Below the pieces are notes generated by a model that worked only from the letters and a program-made list of their open reading frames with translations, was not told the DNA's origin and ran no database searches. Positions 52,992 to 61,726 of a stretch of 64,000 nucleotides of DNA are shown piece by piece. The number at the start of each line of letters is the position of its first letter. Within the stretch, counting starts at the first letter, position 1. The DNA is from an uncultured Alsobacter sp. (lineage in GTDB: Bacteria; Pseudomonadota; Alphaproteobacteria; Rhizobiales; Beijerinckiaceae). A program made the translations under genes and the position numbers. The stretch covers positions 52,360 to 116,359 of the forward strand of contig NZ_CAMFHB010000016.1 in NCBI RefSeq assembly GCF_945952055.1, read 5' to 3'.

Positions 52992-53891
52992 ATGCCCATC
53001 CGCATCGGCGCCAACCCCATCGGCTGGTCGAACGACGACCTCCTCGAAATCGGCGGCGACACGCCGCTCGAGACCTGCCTCGCGGAAGCGAAGGAAGCGG
53101 GCTTCGTCGGCATGGAGCTCGGCAACAAGTTCCCGCGCGAGCCCAACGCCCTCAAGGCGGCGCTGGCCCCCTACGGCATGGCGCTCGTCGGCGGCTGGTA
53201 CTCCTGCGAGCTGCTGACGCGCTCGGCGGAAGACGAGATCAAGGCGATGCGCGCCCATCTCGACCTGCTGAAGGCCATGGGGGTGAACGTCTTCATCATC
53301 GCCGAGACGTCCAACGCCATTCACGGCAACCGCGCCATGCCGCTGTCGAAGCGCCCCCACCTCAAGGACGCGGAATGGGCCGAGTTCGGCCGGCGGATGA
53401 CGCAGGTGGCCGACGCCACGCTCGCCGAGGGCGTGCGCGTGGTCTACCACCACCACATGGGCACGGTGGTGCAGAGCGAGGCCGACATCGACGCCTTCAT
53501 GGCCGCCACCGGGCCGTCCGTGCACCTGCTGCTGGACACCGGCCACGCCACCTGGGGCGGCGCCGACCCGGCCGCGCTGGCGACGCGCTACCGCTCCCGC
53601 ATCAGCCATGTCCACTGCAAGGACGTGCGCCCGGCGATCAAGGCGAAGTCCGACGCCGGCGACTGGAGCTTCCTGGATTCGATCCTGGGCATGGGCGACG
53701 AGCTCGGCGTTTATACCGTGCCTGGCGACGGCTGCGTCGACTACACCGCGGTGTTCAAGGCACTGCCGGGCTATTCCGGCTGGGTCGTGGTCGAGGCCGA
53801 GCAGGATCCCAAGAAGGCGCCCTCGCTCCCCTACGCGAAGAAAGGCGTCGCGCACCTGCGCCAGGCCCTGGCCGCCGCCGGCCTCGCCTGA
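52992..53891 (+). CDS. iolE: Inosose (2-keto-myo-inositol) dehydratase
   Basis: The 299-residue product is a xylose-isomerase-like TIM barrel with GANPIGWSNDD at the N-terminus, YHHHMGTVVQSEADID, LLLDTGHATWGG and VVVEAEQDPKKAPS (metal ligands Glu, Asp, His). It removes water from 2-keto-myo-inositol, following IolG. It is 74 bp after iolD. Confidence 0.95.
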   Translation: MPIRIGANPIGWSNDDLLEIGGDTPLETCLAEAKEAGFVGMELGNKFPREPNALKAALAPYGMALVGGWYSCELLTRSAEDEIKAMRAHLDLLKAMGVNVFIIAETSNAIHGNRAMPLSKRPHLKDAEWAEFGRRMTQVADATLAEGVRVVYHHHMGTVVQSEADIDAFMAATGPSVHLLLDTGHATWGGADPAALATRYRSRISHVHCKDVRPAIKAKSDAGDWSFLDSILGMGDELGVYTVPGDGCVDYTAVFKALPGYSGWVVVEAEQDPKKAPSLPYAKKGVAHLRQALAAAGLA

Positions 53892-53972
53892 CCCCTTGTG
53901 CCCGAGCGCCCGTGCAGCCACGCTGCGCGGGTCCTTCAGAGACAGGACCTGCCAGAGACCGGAACGCCAGCC

Positions 53973-54773
53973 ATGTCCAAGCTCCTGGTGCGGCCGACGC
54001 CGCCCGACGCAGACGGCCAGATCCACCGCATCACGCCGCAGTCCGCAGGCTGGACCTATGTCGGCTTCGAAGTCTTCACCCTCGAACCGGGCCAGCAGCT
54101 GTCGCGCGACACGGGCCAGGTCGAGGTGTGCCTCGTCCTCGTGTCGGGGAAGGCCCGCATCCGCGCCGACCGACACGATTTCGGCGAGGTGGGCGAGCGC
54201 ATGTCGCCGTTCGAGGGCAACCCGTCGTCGGTCTACGTGCCGCCGGGGATGCGCTGGAGCGTCGTCGCCCAGACGCCGGTCGAACTCGCGGTCTGCGCGG
54301 CGCCGGCCAAGGGCGGCCTGCCGCCCCGCCTGATCGCGCCCTCCGAGTGCACCGAGGAGACCCGCGGCAAGGGCACCAACACCCGCTACGTGCGCAACAT
54401 CCTGCCGGACACCTCGCCCCACGCCGAGAGCCTGCTCGTCGTCGAGGTGATCACGCCCGGCGGCCACTGGTCGAGCTACCCGCCCCACAAGCACGACGAG
54501 AACGACCCGCCGCGCGAGACCTATCTCGAGGAGACCTACTACCACCGCCTCAAGCGGGGCTCCGGCTTCGCGGTGCAGCGCGTCTACACCGACGACCGCT
54601 CCCTCGACGAGACGATGGCCGTCTCCGACCGCGACGTCGTGCTGGTGCCCAAGGGCTACCACCCCGTCGGCGCGCCGCACGGCTTCGACCTGTACTACCT
54701 CAACGTCATGGCCGGCCCGGTGAAGCTGTGGAAGTTCACCATGGCCCCCGAGCACGCCTGGCTGACGTTCTGA
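53973..54773 (+). CDS. iolB: 5-Deoxy-glucuronate isomerase
   Basis: The 266-residue product (ATG 53973) is a double-cupin protein with the zinc motif PPHKHDENDPPRETYLEETYYHRL and a closing YHPVGAPHGFDLYYLNVMAG, diagnostic of IolB. It converts 5-deoxy-glucuronate to 5-dehydro-2-deoxygluconate, the IolC substrate. It ends the iolCDEB operon and is followed by a family B repeat. Confidence 0.95.
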   Translation: MSKLLVRPTPPDADGQIHRITPQSAGWTYVGFEVFTLEPGQQLSRDTGQVEVCLVLVSGKARIRADRHDFGEVGERMSPFEGNPSSVYVPPGMRWSVVAQTPVELAVCAAPAKGGLPPRLIAPSECTEETRGKGTNTRYVRNILPDTSPHAESLLVVEVITPGGHWSSYPPHKHDENDPPRETYLEETYYHRLKRGSGFAVQRVYTDDRSLDETMAVSDRDVVLVPKGYHPVGAPHGFDLYYLNVMAGPVKLWKFTMAPEHAWLTF

Positions 54774-54788
54774 GGGGCTTGGAAATGG

Positions 54789-54904
54789 CGCGTCCTTCGA
54801 CACGCCCGCTTCGCGGGCTGCTCAGGATGAGGACCATTTTTGCTTGAGCCCATACTATCCCTCATCCTGAGCAGGCCGCGCAGCGGCCGTGTCGAAGGAC
54901 GCAG
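54789..54904. repeat. Palindromic repeat family B, copy 5, arms in inverted order
   Basis: CGTCCTTCGACACGCCCGC comes first and CCTCATCCTGAGCAGGCCGC second, around an AT-richer centre, as in copy 4. It lies between iolB and otnC; its right end reaches the otnC leader. Confidence 0.85.
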
Positions 54905-54919
54905 CATGGCCCAACCGCA

Positions 54920-55561
54920 ATGACCACCGAAGCCTCCCTCCGCGAAGAGATCTGCCGCGTCGGACAGAGCCTGTTCGACCGTGGATACACGGTGGGCTCG
55001 GCCGGAAACATCTCGGCCAGGCTGCCGGACGGCTGGCTGATCACTCCGACGGATGCGTGCCTCGGTCGTCTCGATCCGGCGCGGCTTTCGAAGATGGGCG
55101 CGGACGGCGAGCAGATCTCCGGCGACCGGGCGTCGAAGACCATCCGCCTTCATCGCGCCATCTACGACGCCGACCCGGCCGTGGGCGGCATCGTGCACAC
55201 GCATTCGACCCACCTCGTCGCCCTGTCGCTGACGCCCGGCGTGGATCCCGCCAACATCATTCCGCCGCTCACGCCCTACCACGTGATGAAGGCGGGCCGC
55301 ATTCCGCTCATTCCGTACATGCGGCCCGGCCACCCCGACGTGACAGGGCTCGTCGCGCCCCACGTGCGCGCCGGACGCGGCGTGATGCTCGGGCGCATCG
55401 GCCCGACCTTCTGGCACGAGACCGTCTCGGCCGCGGCCGCCGCGCTCGAGGAGGCGGAAGAGACGGCCAAGCTCGTCTTCCTCACCCGCGGCGCCGTCCT
55501 GCCGCCCCTCGACGAGAACCAGATCGCCGACCTGCGCGAGACGTTCGGCGCGCGTTGGTAA
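54920..55561 (+). CDS. otnC: Class II aldolase/adducin-family 3-oxo-tetronate 4-phosphate decarboxylase
   Basis: The 213-residue product is a zinc-dependent class II aldolase domain: GSAGNISARLPDGWLITPTD, the zinc His pair in HTHSTHLVALS, and a later His in APHVRAGRG with the GAVLPPLDENQIADLRETFG end of the OtnC family. OtnC decarboxylates 3-oxo-tetronate 4-phosphate to dihydroxyacetone phosphate in the pathway from L-threonate or D-erythronate. It pairs with the kinase OtnK, 49 bp downstream. The dehydrogenase and isomerase of that pathway are not in the window. Confidence 0.85.
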   Translation: MTTEASLREEICRVGQSLFDRGYTVGSAGNISARLPDGWLITPTDACLGRLDPARLSKMGADGEQISGDRASKTIRLHRAIYDADPAVGGIVHTHSTHLVALSLTPGVDPANIIPPLTPYHVMKAGRIPLIPYMRPGHPDVTGLVAPHVRAGRGVMLGRIGPTFWHETVSAAAAALEEAEETAKLVFLTRGAVLPPLDENQIADLRETFGARW

Positions 55562-55610
55562 GCGCGCCGTCCTGTCGTATGGAAGGACCTCACACGAAGA
55601 GGAGGTCGCC

Positions 55611-56876
55611 ATGCTGCTGGGCGTGATCGCGGACGATCTGACAGGCGCGACGGACGTGTCGCTGATGCTGGCGCGCGAAGGCATGCGGGTCGTGCAGACG
55701 GTCGGCGTGCCGGCCTCCGCTTCGGCTCTGCCCGATGCCGACGCGGTCGTCGTCTCGCTGAAGTCTCGCACCAACCCGGCCGCCGAGGCGGTGGCGTGGT
55801 CGCTCGCCTCCTGCGAGGCGCTGCTGGGCGCGGGCGCGCGCCAGATCCTCTTCAAGTACTGCTCCACCTTCGACAGCACGGACGAGGGCAACATCGGCCC
55901 CGTCACCGAGGCGCTCGTGGCGCGGCTGAAGGCGCCCTGGACGGTGGCCTGCCCGGCCTTCCCGGCGAACGGGCGCTCGGTCTACCAGGGGCACCTGTTC
56001 GTCGGGCAGCAGCTGCTCTCCGACAGCCCGATGAAGGACCATCCGCTGACGCCCATGCGCGACGCCAACCTCGTGCGCGTCCTGCAGCGCCAGACCAGGC
56101 TGCCCGTCGGCCTGGCGCCGACCTCGACCGTCAACAAGGGCGCCGCTGCCGTCCGCGGCGCCTTCGAGGCGCTGGCCAAGGATGGGCCGGCGATCGGCAT
56201 CGGCGACGCCATCTCGGACGATCACCTGCGCATCCTCGGCGAGGCCTTCGCCGGCCAGCCGCTGCTCACCGGCGGCTCGGGCATCGCGCTGGGGCTGCCG
56301 GCGAACTTCCGCCGCGCGGGGCTTCTCGGGGACGCGGGCGAAGCCCGCAGCTTCGGCGCTCCCGCCGGACATTCCGCCATCCTGGCGGGCAGCTGCTCGG
56401 CCGCCACGCGAGGCCAGGTGCAGGACGCACAGGAGAAGGGCGTTCCGGCCTTCGCCCTCGATCCGGTGGCGATCGCCGCCGGCCGCATGACGGCCGCGGA
56501 CGTGCTGGCCTGGGCCCGCCCCAAGCTCGGCGCGGCGCCGATCCTGGTCTATTCGACCGCCGAGCCCGAGGCCGTGCGCGCCGTCCAGGAGCGCTTCGGC
56601 CGTGACGAGGCCGGGGCCATGATCGAGCGCCTTCTGGGCGAGGTCGCCAAGGGCCTCGCGGCAGCCGGCGTGAAGCGGCTCGTGGTGGCCGGTGGCGAGA
56701 CGTCAGGTGCCGTCGTGGGCGCACTCGGCGCCGCCGCACTGGAGATCGGACCGGAGATCGACCCGGGCGTGCCGTGGACGCTCACGGCCGGCGGCGAGCC
56801 GATGGCGCTGGCCCTCAAGTCCGGCAACTTCGGCACCCGCGACTTCTTCACCAAGGCGCTGAAGATGCTGGGGTGA
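55611..56876 (+). CDS. otnK: 3-oxo-tetronate kinase (DUF1537 family)
   Basis: The 421-residue product belongs to the four-carbon acid kinase family: VIADDLTGATDVSLML and FKYCSTFDSTDEGNIGPV in the N-terminal substrate domain, and VVAGGETSGAVVGAL and the AGGEPMALALKSGNFG tail in the nucleotide domain. OtnK phosphorylates 3-oxo-tetronate, which OtnC then decarboxylates. GGAGG at 55600 supports the ATG. It is followed by a family A repeat. Confidence 0.9.
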   Translation: MLLGVIADDLTGATDVSLMLAREGMRVVQTVGVPASASALPDADAVVVSLKSRTNPAAEAVAWSLASCEALLGAGARQILFKYCSTFDSTDEGNIGPVTEALVARLKAPWTVACPAFPANGRSVYQGHLFVGQQLLSDSPMKDHPLTPMRDANLVRVLQRQTRLPVGLAPTSTVNKGAAAVRGAFEALAKDGPAIGIGDAISDDHLRILGEAFAGQPLLTGGSGIALGLPANFRRAGLLGDAGEARSFGAPAGHSAILAGSCSAATRGQVQDAQEKGVPAFALDPVAIAAGRMTAADVLAWARPKLGAAPILVYSTAEPEAVRAVQERFGRDEAGAMIERLLGEVAKGLAAAGVKRLVVAGGETSGAVVGALGAAALEIGPEIDPGVPWTLTAGGEPMALALKSGNFGTRDFFTKALKMLG

Positions 56877-56919
56877 GGACTTCGCGGCACCTTGTTGCCT
56901 CGCCTCGCTCTCTCGGCGC

Positions 56920-57019
56920 GTCCTGCCCGGGCTTGGCCCGGGCACCCACGACTTTGCCTGTGCCAGACGATCCGTCCCCGGCACAGTCGTGGATGGCCGG
57001 GCCAAGCCCGGCCAGGACG
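56920..57019. repeat. Palindromic repeat family A, copy 7
   Basis: Left half CCCGGGcttggCCCGGG, right half GGCCGGgccaagCCCGGCC with a longer centre between the CCACGACTT stem halves. Lies between otnK and the convergent SMP-30 gene. Confidence 0.85.
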
Positions 57020-57041
57020 GCTGAGAGAGCGATAGACCCTC

Positions 57042-58004
57042 TCAGAACGTCTTCGCCCCGCGCACCAGCACGCTGTAGGCGTACATCGACGTCGTCCCGC
57101 AGATGTAGAGACGCGTGCGGTGGCGGCCGCCGAAGCAGACGTTGGCGACCACCTCCGGCACGTGCACCTTGGCGATGAGCGTCCCGTCCGGGTGGTAGAC
57201 GTGCACGCCGTCCGCGGCCGAGGTCCACAGGCGGCCGTCCTCGTCGAAGCGGAAGCCGTCGAACAGTCCCTTGGTGCAGGTCGCGAAGACTTCGCCGCCG
57301 GAGAGCGAGCGGCCATCGGCGCCGACGGTGAAGACGCGGATGTGCCGCGGGCCGTTCTCGACGTGGGTGGCGCCGGTGTCGGCGACGTAGAGCTTCGATT
57401 CGTCGGGCGAGAAGGCAATGCCGTTCGGGCGCACGAAGTCGTTGCAGGCGATGGTGATCTCGCCCGTCTGGCCGTCGACGCGGTAGACGTGGCAGGCGCC
57501 GATCTCGCTTTCGGCCCGCTCGCCCTCGTAGTCGGAATCGATGCCGTAGGCCGGGTCGGTGAACCAGATCGAGCCGTCGGACTTCACCACGACATCGTTG
57601 GGCGAGTTCAGCCGCTTGCCCTGGTACCGGTCGGCGATGACGGTGATCGTGCCGTCGAACTCCGTGCGCGTCACGCGCCGCGTCAGGTGCTCGCAGGACA
57701 CCAGCCGGCCCTGGCGGTCCACGGTGTGCCCGTTGGTGTTGTTGGCGGGCGTCCGGAACACTGAGACCGAGCCGTCGGTCTCGTCGTAGCGCATCATCCG
57801 GTTGTTGGGGATGTCGGACCACACGAGGTAGCGGCCGGCGGGGAAATAGGCCGGGCCCTCGGCCCAGCGGCAGCCCGTGTAGAGCCGGTCGAGCTTCGCG
57901 GTGCCGTTGAAGAGCTTCTTGGCGCGCGGATCGAGCTGCTCGTTGGGAACAGGGTGGACGTCGGCATAGGCCGGCTGCGGAGCGTCGGGCTTGTCGGTGA
58001 ACAT
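57042..58004 (-). CDS. SMP-30/gluconolactonase/LRE-family lactonase
   Basis: From ATG 58004, behind GGGAGGATCCC, the product has 320 residues. It is a six-bladed propeller with metal residues in EGPAYF (Glu), NSPNDVVV (Asn) and RPNGIAFSPDESKLYVADTG (Asp), the SMP-30 signature. Members open sugar 1,4- or 1,5-lactones. It has no signal peptide, suggesting a cytoplasmic lactonase for an imported or internally made sugar lactone, and lies near the tetronate genes, but no shared pathway is shown. Confidence 0.88.
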   Translation of the reverse strand: MFTDKPDAPQPAYADVHPVPNEQLDPRAKKLFNGTAKLDRLYTGCRWAEGPAYFPAGRYLVWSDIPNNRMMRYDETDGSVSVFRTPANNTNGHTVDRQGRLVSCEHLTRRVTRTEFDGTITVIADRYQGKRLNSPNDVVVKSDGSIWFTDPAYGIDSDYEGERAESEIGACHVYRVDGQTGEITIACNDFVRPNGIAFSPDESKLYVADTGATHVENGPRHIRVFTVGADGRSLSGGEVFATCTKGLFDGFRFDEDGRLWTSAADGVHVYHPDGTLIAKVHVPEVVANVCFGGRHRTRLYICGTTSMYAYSVLVRGAKTF

Positions 58005-58208
58005 CGGGATCCTCCCTGGTCGGGCGTCGGTCTTGCTGGCGTCGATCTTGGCCTTGAGGTGCGCCACTCAGGCGCGCCACTCTGGCCGGACCGGTGCCGC
58101 TCGGCAAGGCCCGGGACGCAGATCGCATGCGCTCTCACCGATGGTCCCCTTTCAAGACGGCCCGGCTTGCGTCTACGATGCGCAGGGATCGTTGTGGGAG
58201 GATCTGGG

Positions 58209-59696
58209 ATGTCTTTTTCGCGCAGGGTGTTTCTCGCGCTCACGCTTGCAACGGCGGGCCTGATGGGCGTGGCGCAGGCCGCCCCCAGGAAAGACCTGAC
58301 GTTGGCCATTCCGCTCGAGCCTCCGCACCTGGACCCGACGGCGGGCGCAGCGGCTGCCATCGGCGGCGTGGTCTACGCCAACGTCATCGAAAGCCTGACC
58401 CGCATCGATGGCGCGGGCCAGCCGAAGCCTTCGCTCGCCGAGAGCTGGACGATCTCGCCGGACGGGAAGGTCTATACGTTCGCGCTGCGCAAGGGCGTGC
58501 AGTTTCACGACGGGTCGGCCTTCACCGCCGAAACGGTGAAGTTCAATCTGGATCGGGCCCGCGCGGCCGACAGCACCAATCCGCAGAAGCCTCTGTTCGA
58601 GCCGATCGACACGGTCGAGATCGTCGACCCTGCGACCGTGAAGGTGACCCTGAAGCGTCCGACGGGGCTCTTCCTCTTCAACATGGGCCAACCCGCCGCG
58701 GCCATGCTCACGCCCGGCGCGGTGGGGGACGCCAAGACGAAGCCGGTGGGCACGGGACCCTTCAAGTTCGAGAAGTGGTCGAAGGGCGCGAGCGTCGATC
58801 TCGTCCGCAATCCGGGCTACTGGGGGCCGGCATCCAAGCTCGACAAGGTCAGCATCAAGATCATCGGCGATGCCTCCGCGGCCTTCGCGGCACTGATGGC
58901 CGGCGACATCGACGCCTATCCGAACTTTCCCGCCGCGGAACAGCTGGACCAGTTCCGCGCCGACCCGCGTTTCAAGGTCGTGGTCGGCAACACGGAAGGC
59001 GAGACGATCCTCGCCATGAACAATGGCCGCAAGCCGTGGGACGATGTGCGTGTGCGCCGGGCAGTGTCGATGGCCGTCGACCGCAAGTCCGTCATCGACG
59101 GGGCGATGTACGGGCTCGCCAAGCCCATCGGATCACATTTTCCGCCGCAGGATGCAGGCTATGTCGATCTCACGGGCAAGTATCCGTTCGACGTCGCCAA
59201 GGCCCAGGCGCTCCTGAAGGAGGCGGGCGTCGCGCCGGGCACGAAGTTGCGTCTCGTGCTGCCGCCGCCGGAATACGCGCGCAAGTCGGGTGAGATCATC
59301 GCCTCGCAGCTCAAGAAGGTGGGGCTGGAGGCCGAGATCGTTCCCATGGAATGGGCCCAGTGGCTCTCGGACGTGTTCAAGGGCAAGAACTTCGACATGA
59401 CGATCATCTCGCATGTCGAGCCTCTCGACCTCGATATCTATGCGCGGGACGACTATTACTTCGACTACAAGAGCCCGGCCTACAAGGCGCTCTACGCCGA
59501 GATCGCCGCCACGACCGACACCGCCAAGCGCATCGAGCTCTACGGGAAGGCCCAGCAGATGCTGGCCGAGGACGCCGTCAACGTCTGGCTCTACGTGCTT
59601 CCGAAGTTCGGCGTGTGGAACGCCAAGCTCAAGGGCCTGTGGGAGAACATGCCGATCCCGGTCAACGACGTCACCCAGGCCAGCTGGGACGAGTGA
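58209..59696 (+). CDS. ABC transporter substrate-binding protein, family 5 (DppA/OppA type)
   Basis: From ATG 58209 the product has 495 residues with a signal peptide (VFLALTLATAGLMGVAQA). The family-5 layout is clear: HLDPTAGAAAAIGGVVYANVIESL, LAESWTISPDGKVYTFALRKGVQFHDGS, DAYPNFPAAEQ, VRRAVSMAVDRKSVIDG. Ligands in this class include peptides, nickel, opines and oligosaccharides. It heads a four-gene Dpp/Opp system, with a family A repeat between it and the first permease. Confidence 0.92.
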   Translation: MSFSRRVFLALTLATAGLMGVAQAAPRKDLTLAIPLEPPHLDPTAGAAAAIGGVVYANVIESLTRIDGAGQPKPSLAESWTISPDGKVYTFALRKGVQFHDGSAFTAETVKFNLDRARAADSTNPQKPLFEPIDTVEIVDPATVKVTLKRPTGLFLFNMGQPAAAMLTPGAVGDAKTKPVGTGPFKFEKWSKGASVDLVRNPGYWGPASKLDKVSIKIIGDASAAFAALMAGDIDAYPNFPAAEQLDQFRADPRFKVVVGNTEGETILAMNNGRKPWDDVRVRRAVSMAVDRKSVIDGAMYGLAKPIGSHFPPQDAGYVDLTGKYPFDVAKAQALLKEAGVAPGTKLRLVLPPPEYARKSGEIIASQLKKVGLEAEIVPMEWAQWLSDVFKGKNFDMTIISHVEPLDLDIYARDDYYFDYKSPAYKALYAEIAATTDTAKRIELYGKAQQMLAEDAVNVWLYVLPKFGVWNAKLKGLWENMPIPVNDVTQASWDE

Positions 59697-59762
59697 GCTG
59701 CGTTGCCGGCCTGCGCTGCAGCCGCTGACCGTGCTCGGGTGAAGGCCTCCATCCTTCCGCGC

Positions 59763-59849
59763 GTCATGCCCGGGCTTGGCCCGGGCACCCACGACTTCGG
59801 GGTGGTCCAAGCAAAGTCGTGGATGGCCGGGCCGAGCCCGGCCAGGACG
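59763..59849. repeat. Palindromic repeat family A, copy 8
   Basis: Left half CCCGGGcttggCCCGGG, right half GGCCGGgccgagCCCGGCC. It lies between the binding-protein and permease genes of the Dpp/Opp-type operon, filling most of the 218-bp gap. Confidence 0.85.
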
Positions 59850-59914
59850 GCGGAGAGTTTGGCGGCCGACCCTGCGAGGGCCGCGCGCCGCGTGCCAACG
59901 GCCGGGCAGCCCTG

Positions 59915-60862
59915 ATGCTGTCCTTCGTCCTGCGCCGCTTCGCCTCGCTCGTCGCCACGCTGGTGGTGGCGAGCGCGGTCGTGTTCACGGCCATGGAGGT
60001 GCTGCCGGGCGATCCCGCGCAGGTGATGCTGGGCACGCAGGCGCAGCCCGACACGCTGGCCGCGCTGCGCACGAAGCTGGGCCTCGATAAGCCCGCGCCG
60101 GAACGCTACGTCGCCTGGGTCGGCGGGCTGGTCCGGGGCGACCTCGGCACCAGCTACACCTACTCGACCCCCGTCTCCGAGCTGGTCGGCGAGCGCCTGC
60201 AGGTCTCCCTGCCGCTCGCCCTCCTGGCGCTGTCGCTCACCATCCTCGTGGCCATCCCCGTCGGTGCCCTGGCCGCCGCGCGCCGCAACTCGATGACGGA
60301 CCTCTCCATCATGGGCGTGACCCAGGTCGGCATCGCCGTGCCGAATTTCTGGTTCGCGATGCTGTTGGTGATCCTCTTCGCCATCACCCTGCGCTGGCTC
60401 CCGGCCGGCGGCTTCCCGGGCTGGGGCAACGGGCCCTGGCCTGCGCTGCGCGGCCTGATCCTGCCGGCCGTGGCGCTCGCCCTGCCGCAGGCCTCGATCC
60501 TGGCGCGCGTCATGCGCTCCTCGCTGCTGGACACGCTCGGGGAGGACTACGTCCGCACCGCCCGCGCCAAGGGCCTCTCCGAAGGGCAGGCCCTTCGGCG
60601 CCATGCCCTGCGCAACGCGCTGATCCCGGTGCTCACCATCGTCGGCCTGCAGTTCTCCTTCCTGATCGCCGGCACCATCGTCATCGAGAACGTGTTCTAC
60701 CTGCCGGGCATCGGGCGGCTCGTCTTCCAGGCCATCAACCAGCGAGACCTCATCGTCGTGAAGAGCGTGGTGATGCTGCTGGTGGCGAGCGTCATCGTCG
60801 TGAACTTCCTCGTCGACATCGCCTACGCTATCGTCGACCCGCGGCTGAGGCGACGCGGGTGA
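59915..60862 (+). CDS. ABC transporter permease, DppB type
   Basis: From ATG 59915 the product has 315 residues with six membrane helices, the DppB N-terminal start LSFVLRRFASLVATLVVASAVVF, and the EAA motif DYVRTARAKGLSEGQALRRHALRNALIPVLT. The downstream permease overlaps its stop by four bases (GTGA). It is the second gene of the transporter unit. Confidence 0.93.
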   Translation: MLSFVLRRFASLVATLVVASAVVFTAMEVLPGDPAQVMLGTQAQPDTLAALRTKLGLDKPAPERYVAWVGGLVRGDLGTSYTYSTPVSELVGERLQVSLPLALLALSLTILVAIPVGALAAARRNSMTDLSIMGVTQVGIAVPNFWFAMLLVILFAITLRWLPAGGFPGWGNGPWPALRGLILPAVALALPQASILARVMRSSLLDTLGEDYVRTARAKGLSEGQALRRHALRNALIPVLTIVGLQFSFLIAGTIVIENVFYLPGIGRLVFQAINQRDLIVVKSVVMLLVASVIVVNFLVDIAYAIVDPRLRRRG

Positions 60863-61725
60863 ACGACACGGCCCTCATCGCCCCGTCCACGGGCTTCTTG
60901 CGCCGGGCCCTGCGCCACCCGAGCTTCCTGACCGGGGCGGTGATCGCGCTCGCCATCGCCGCCACCGCGGCCCTCTCGCTCGTCTGGACGCCGCACGACT
61001 ACACGGCGATCGACATCGCGCTGAAGATGCGCTCGCCCTCGGCCGATCACTGGCTGGGAACGGACCCGTTCGGCCGCGACACCTTCTCGATGATTATGCG
61101 CGGCGCGGTGACCTCGATCGCGGTGTCCTTCGTGGCGGTCGGCATCGGCATGGCCATCGGCGTGCCGCTCGGCCTGCTCGCGGCGGCCCGGCGGGGCGGA
61201 CCCATCGACCACGCGGTCATGCGCACGGCCGACTTCGTCTTCGCCTTCCCGGCGCTCCTCATCGCCATCATGCTGCGCGAGGTATTCGGGCCGGGCGTCA
61301 CCAACGCCATGATCGCCATCGGCATCTTCAACGTGCCGGTCTTCGCCCGCGTCGCCTATGGCGCCTCGCTGCCGATCTGGCAGCGCGACTTCATCATGGC
61401 CGCCCGGGTCGCGGGGAAGGGCAGGGCGCTCATCACGCTGGAGCACGTGCTGCCCAACATCGCCAGCGTGCTGATCGTGCAGGCGACCATCCAGCTCTCG
61501 CTCGGCATCCTCGCCGAGGCGGCGCTCTCCTATATCGGGCTCGGCGTGCAGCCGCCGATGCCGAGCTGGGGCCGCATGCTCAACGAGGCGCAGACCTATA
61601 TGGCCATCGCGCCGCGGCTCGCGCTGGCGCCGGGCCTCACCATCGTCGCCACCGTGCTGGGGCTGAACCTGCTGGGCGACGGGCTGCGCGACCTTCTCGA
61701 CCCCCGCCTCGCCCGGGAGCGATGA
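60859..61725 (+). CDS. ABC transporter permease, DppC type
   Basis: The 288-residue product has the DppC pattern: an N-terminal helix, LGTDPFGRDTFSMIMRGAVTSIAVSF, and the EAA loop RDFIMAARVAGKGRALITLEHVLPNIASVLIV. Start is a GTG overlapping the dppB-like stop. It pairs with that permease and is followed by the ATPase gene after one base. Confidence 0.93.
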   Translation: MNDTALIAPSTGFLRRALRHPSFLTGAVIALAIAATAALSLVWTPHDYTAIDIALKMRSPSADHWLGTDPFGRDTFSMIMRGAVTSIAVSFVAVGIGMAIGVPLGLLAAARRGGPIDHAVMRTADFVFAFPALLIAIMLREVFGPGVTNAMIAIGIFNVPVFARVAYGASLPIWQRDFIMAARVAGKGRALITLEHVLPNIASVLIVQATIQLSLGILAEAALSYIGLGVQPPMPSWGRMLNEAQTYMAIAPRLALAPGLTIVATVLGLNLLGDGLRDLLDPRLARER

Positions 61726-61726
61726 C

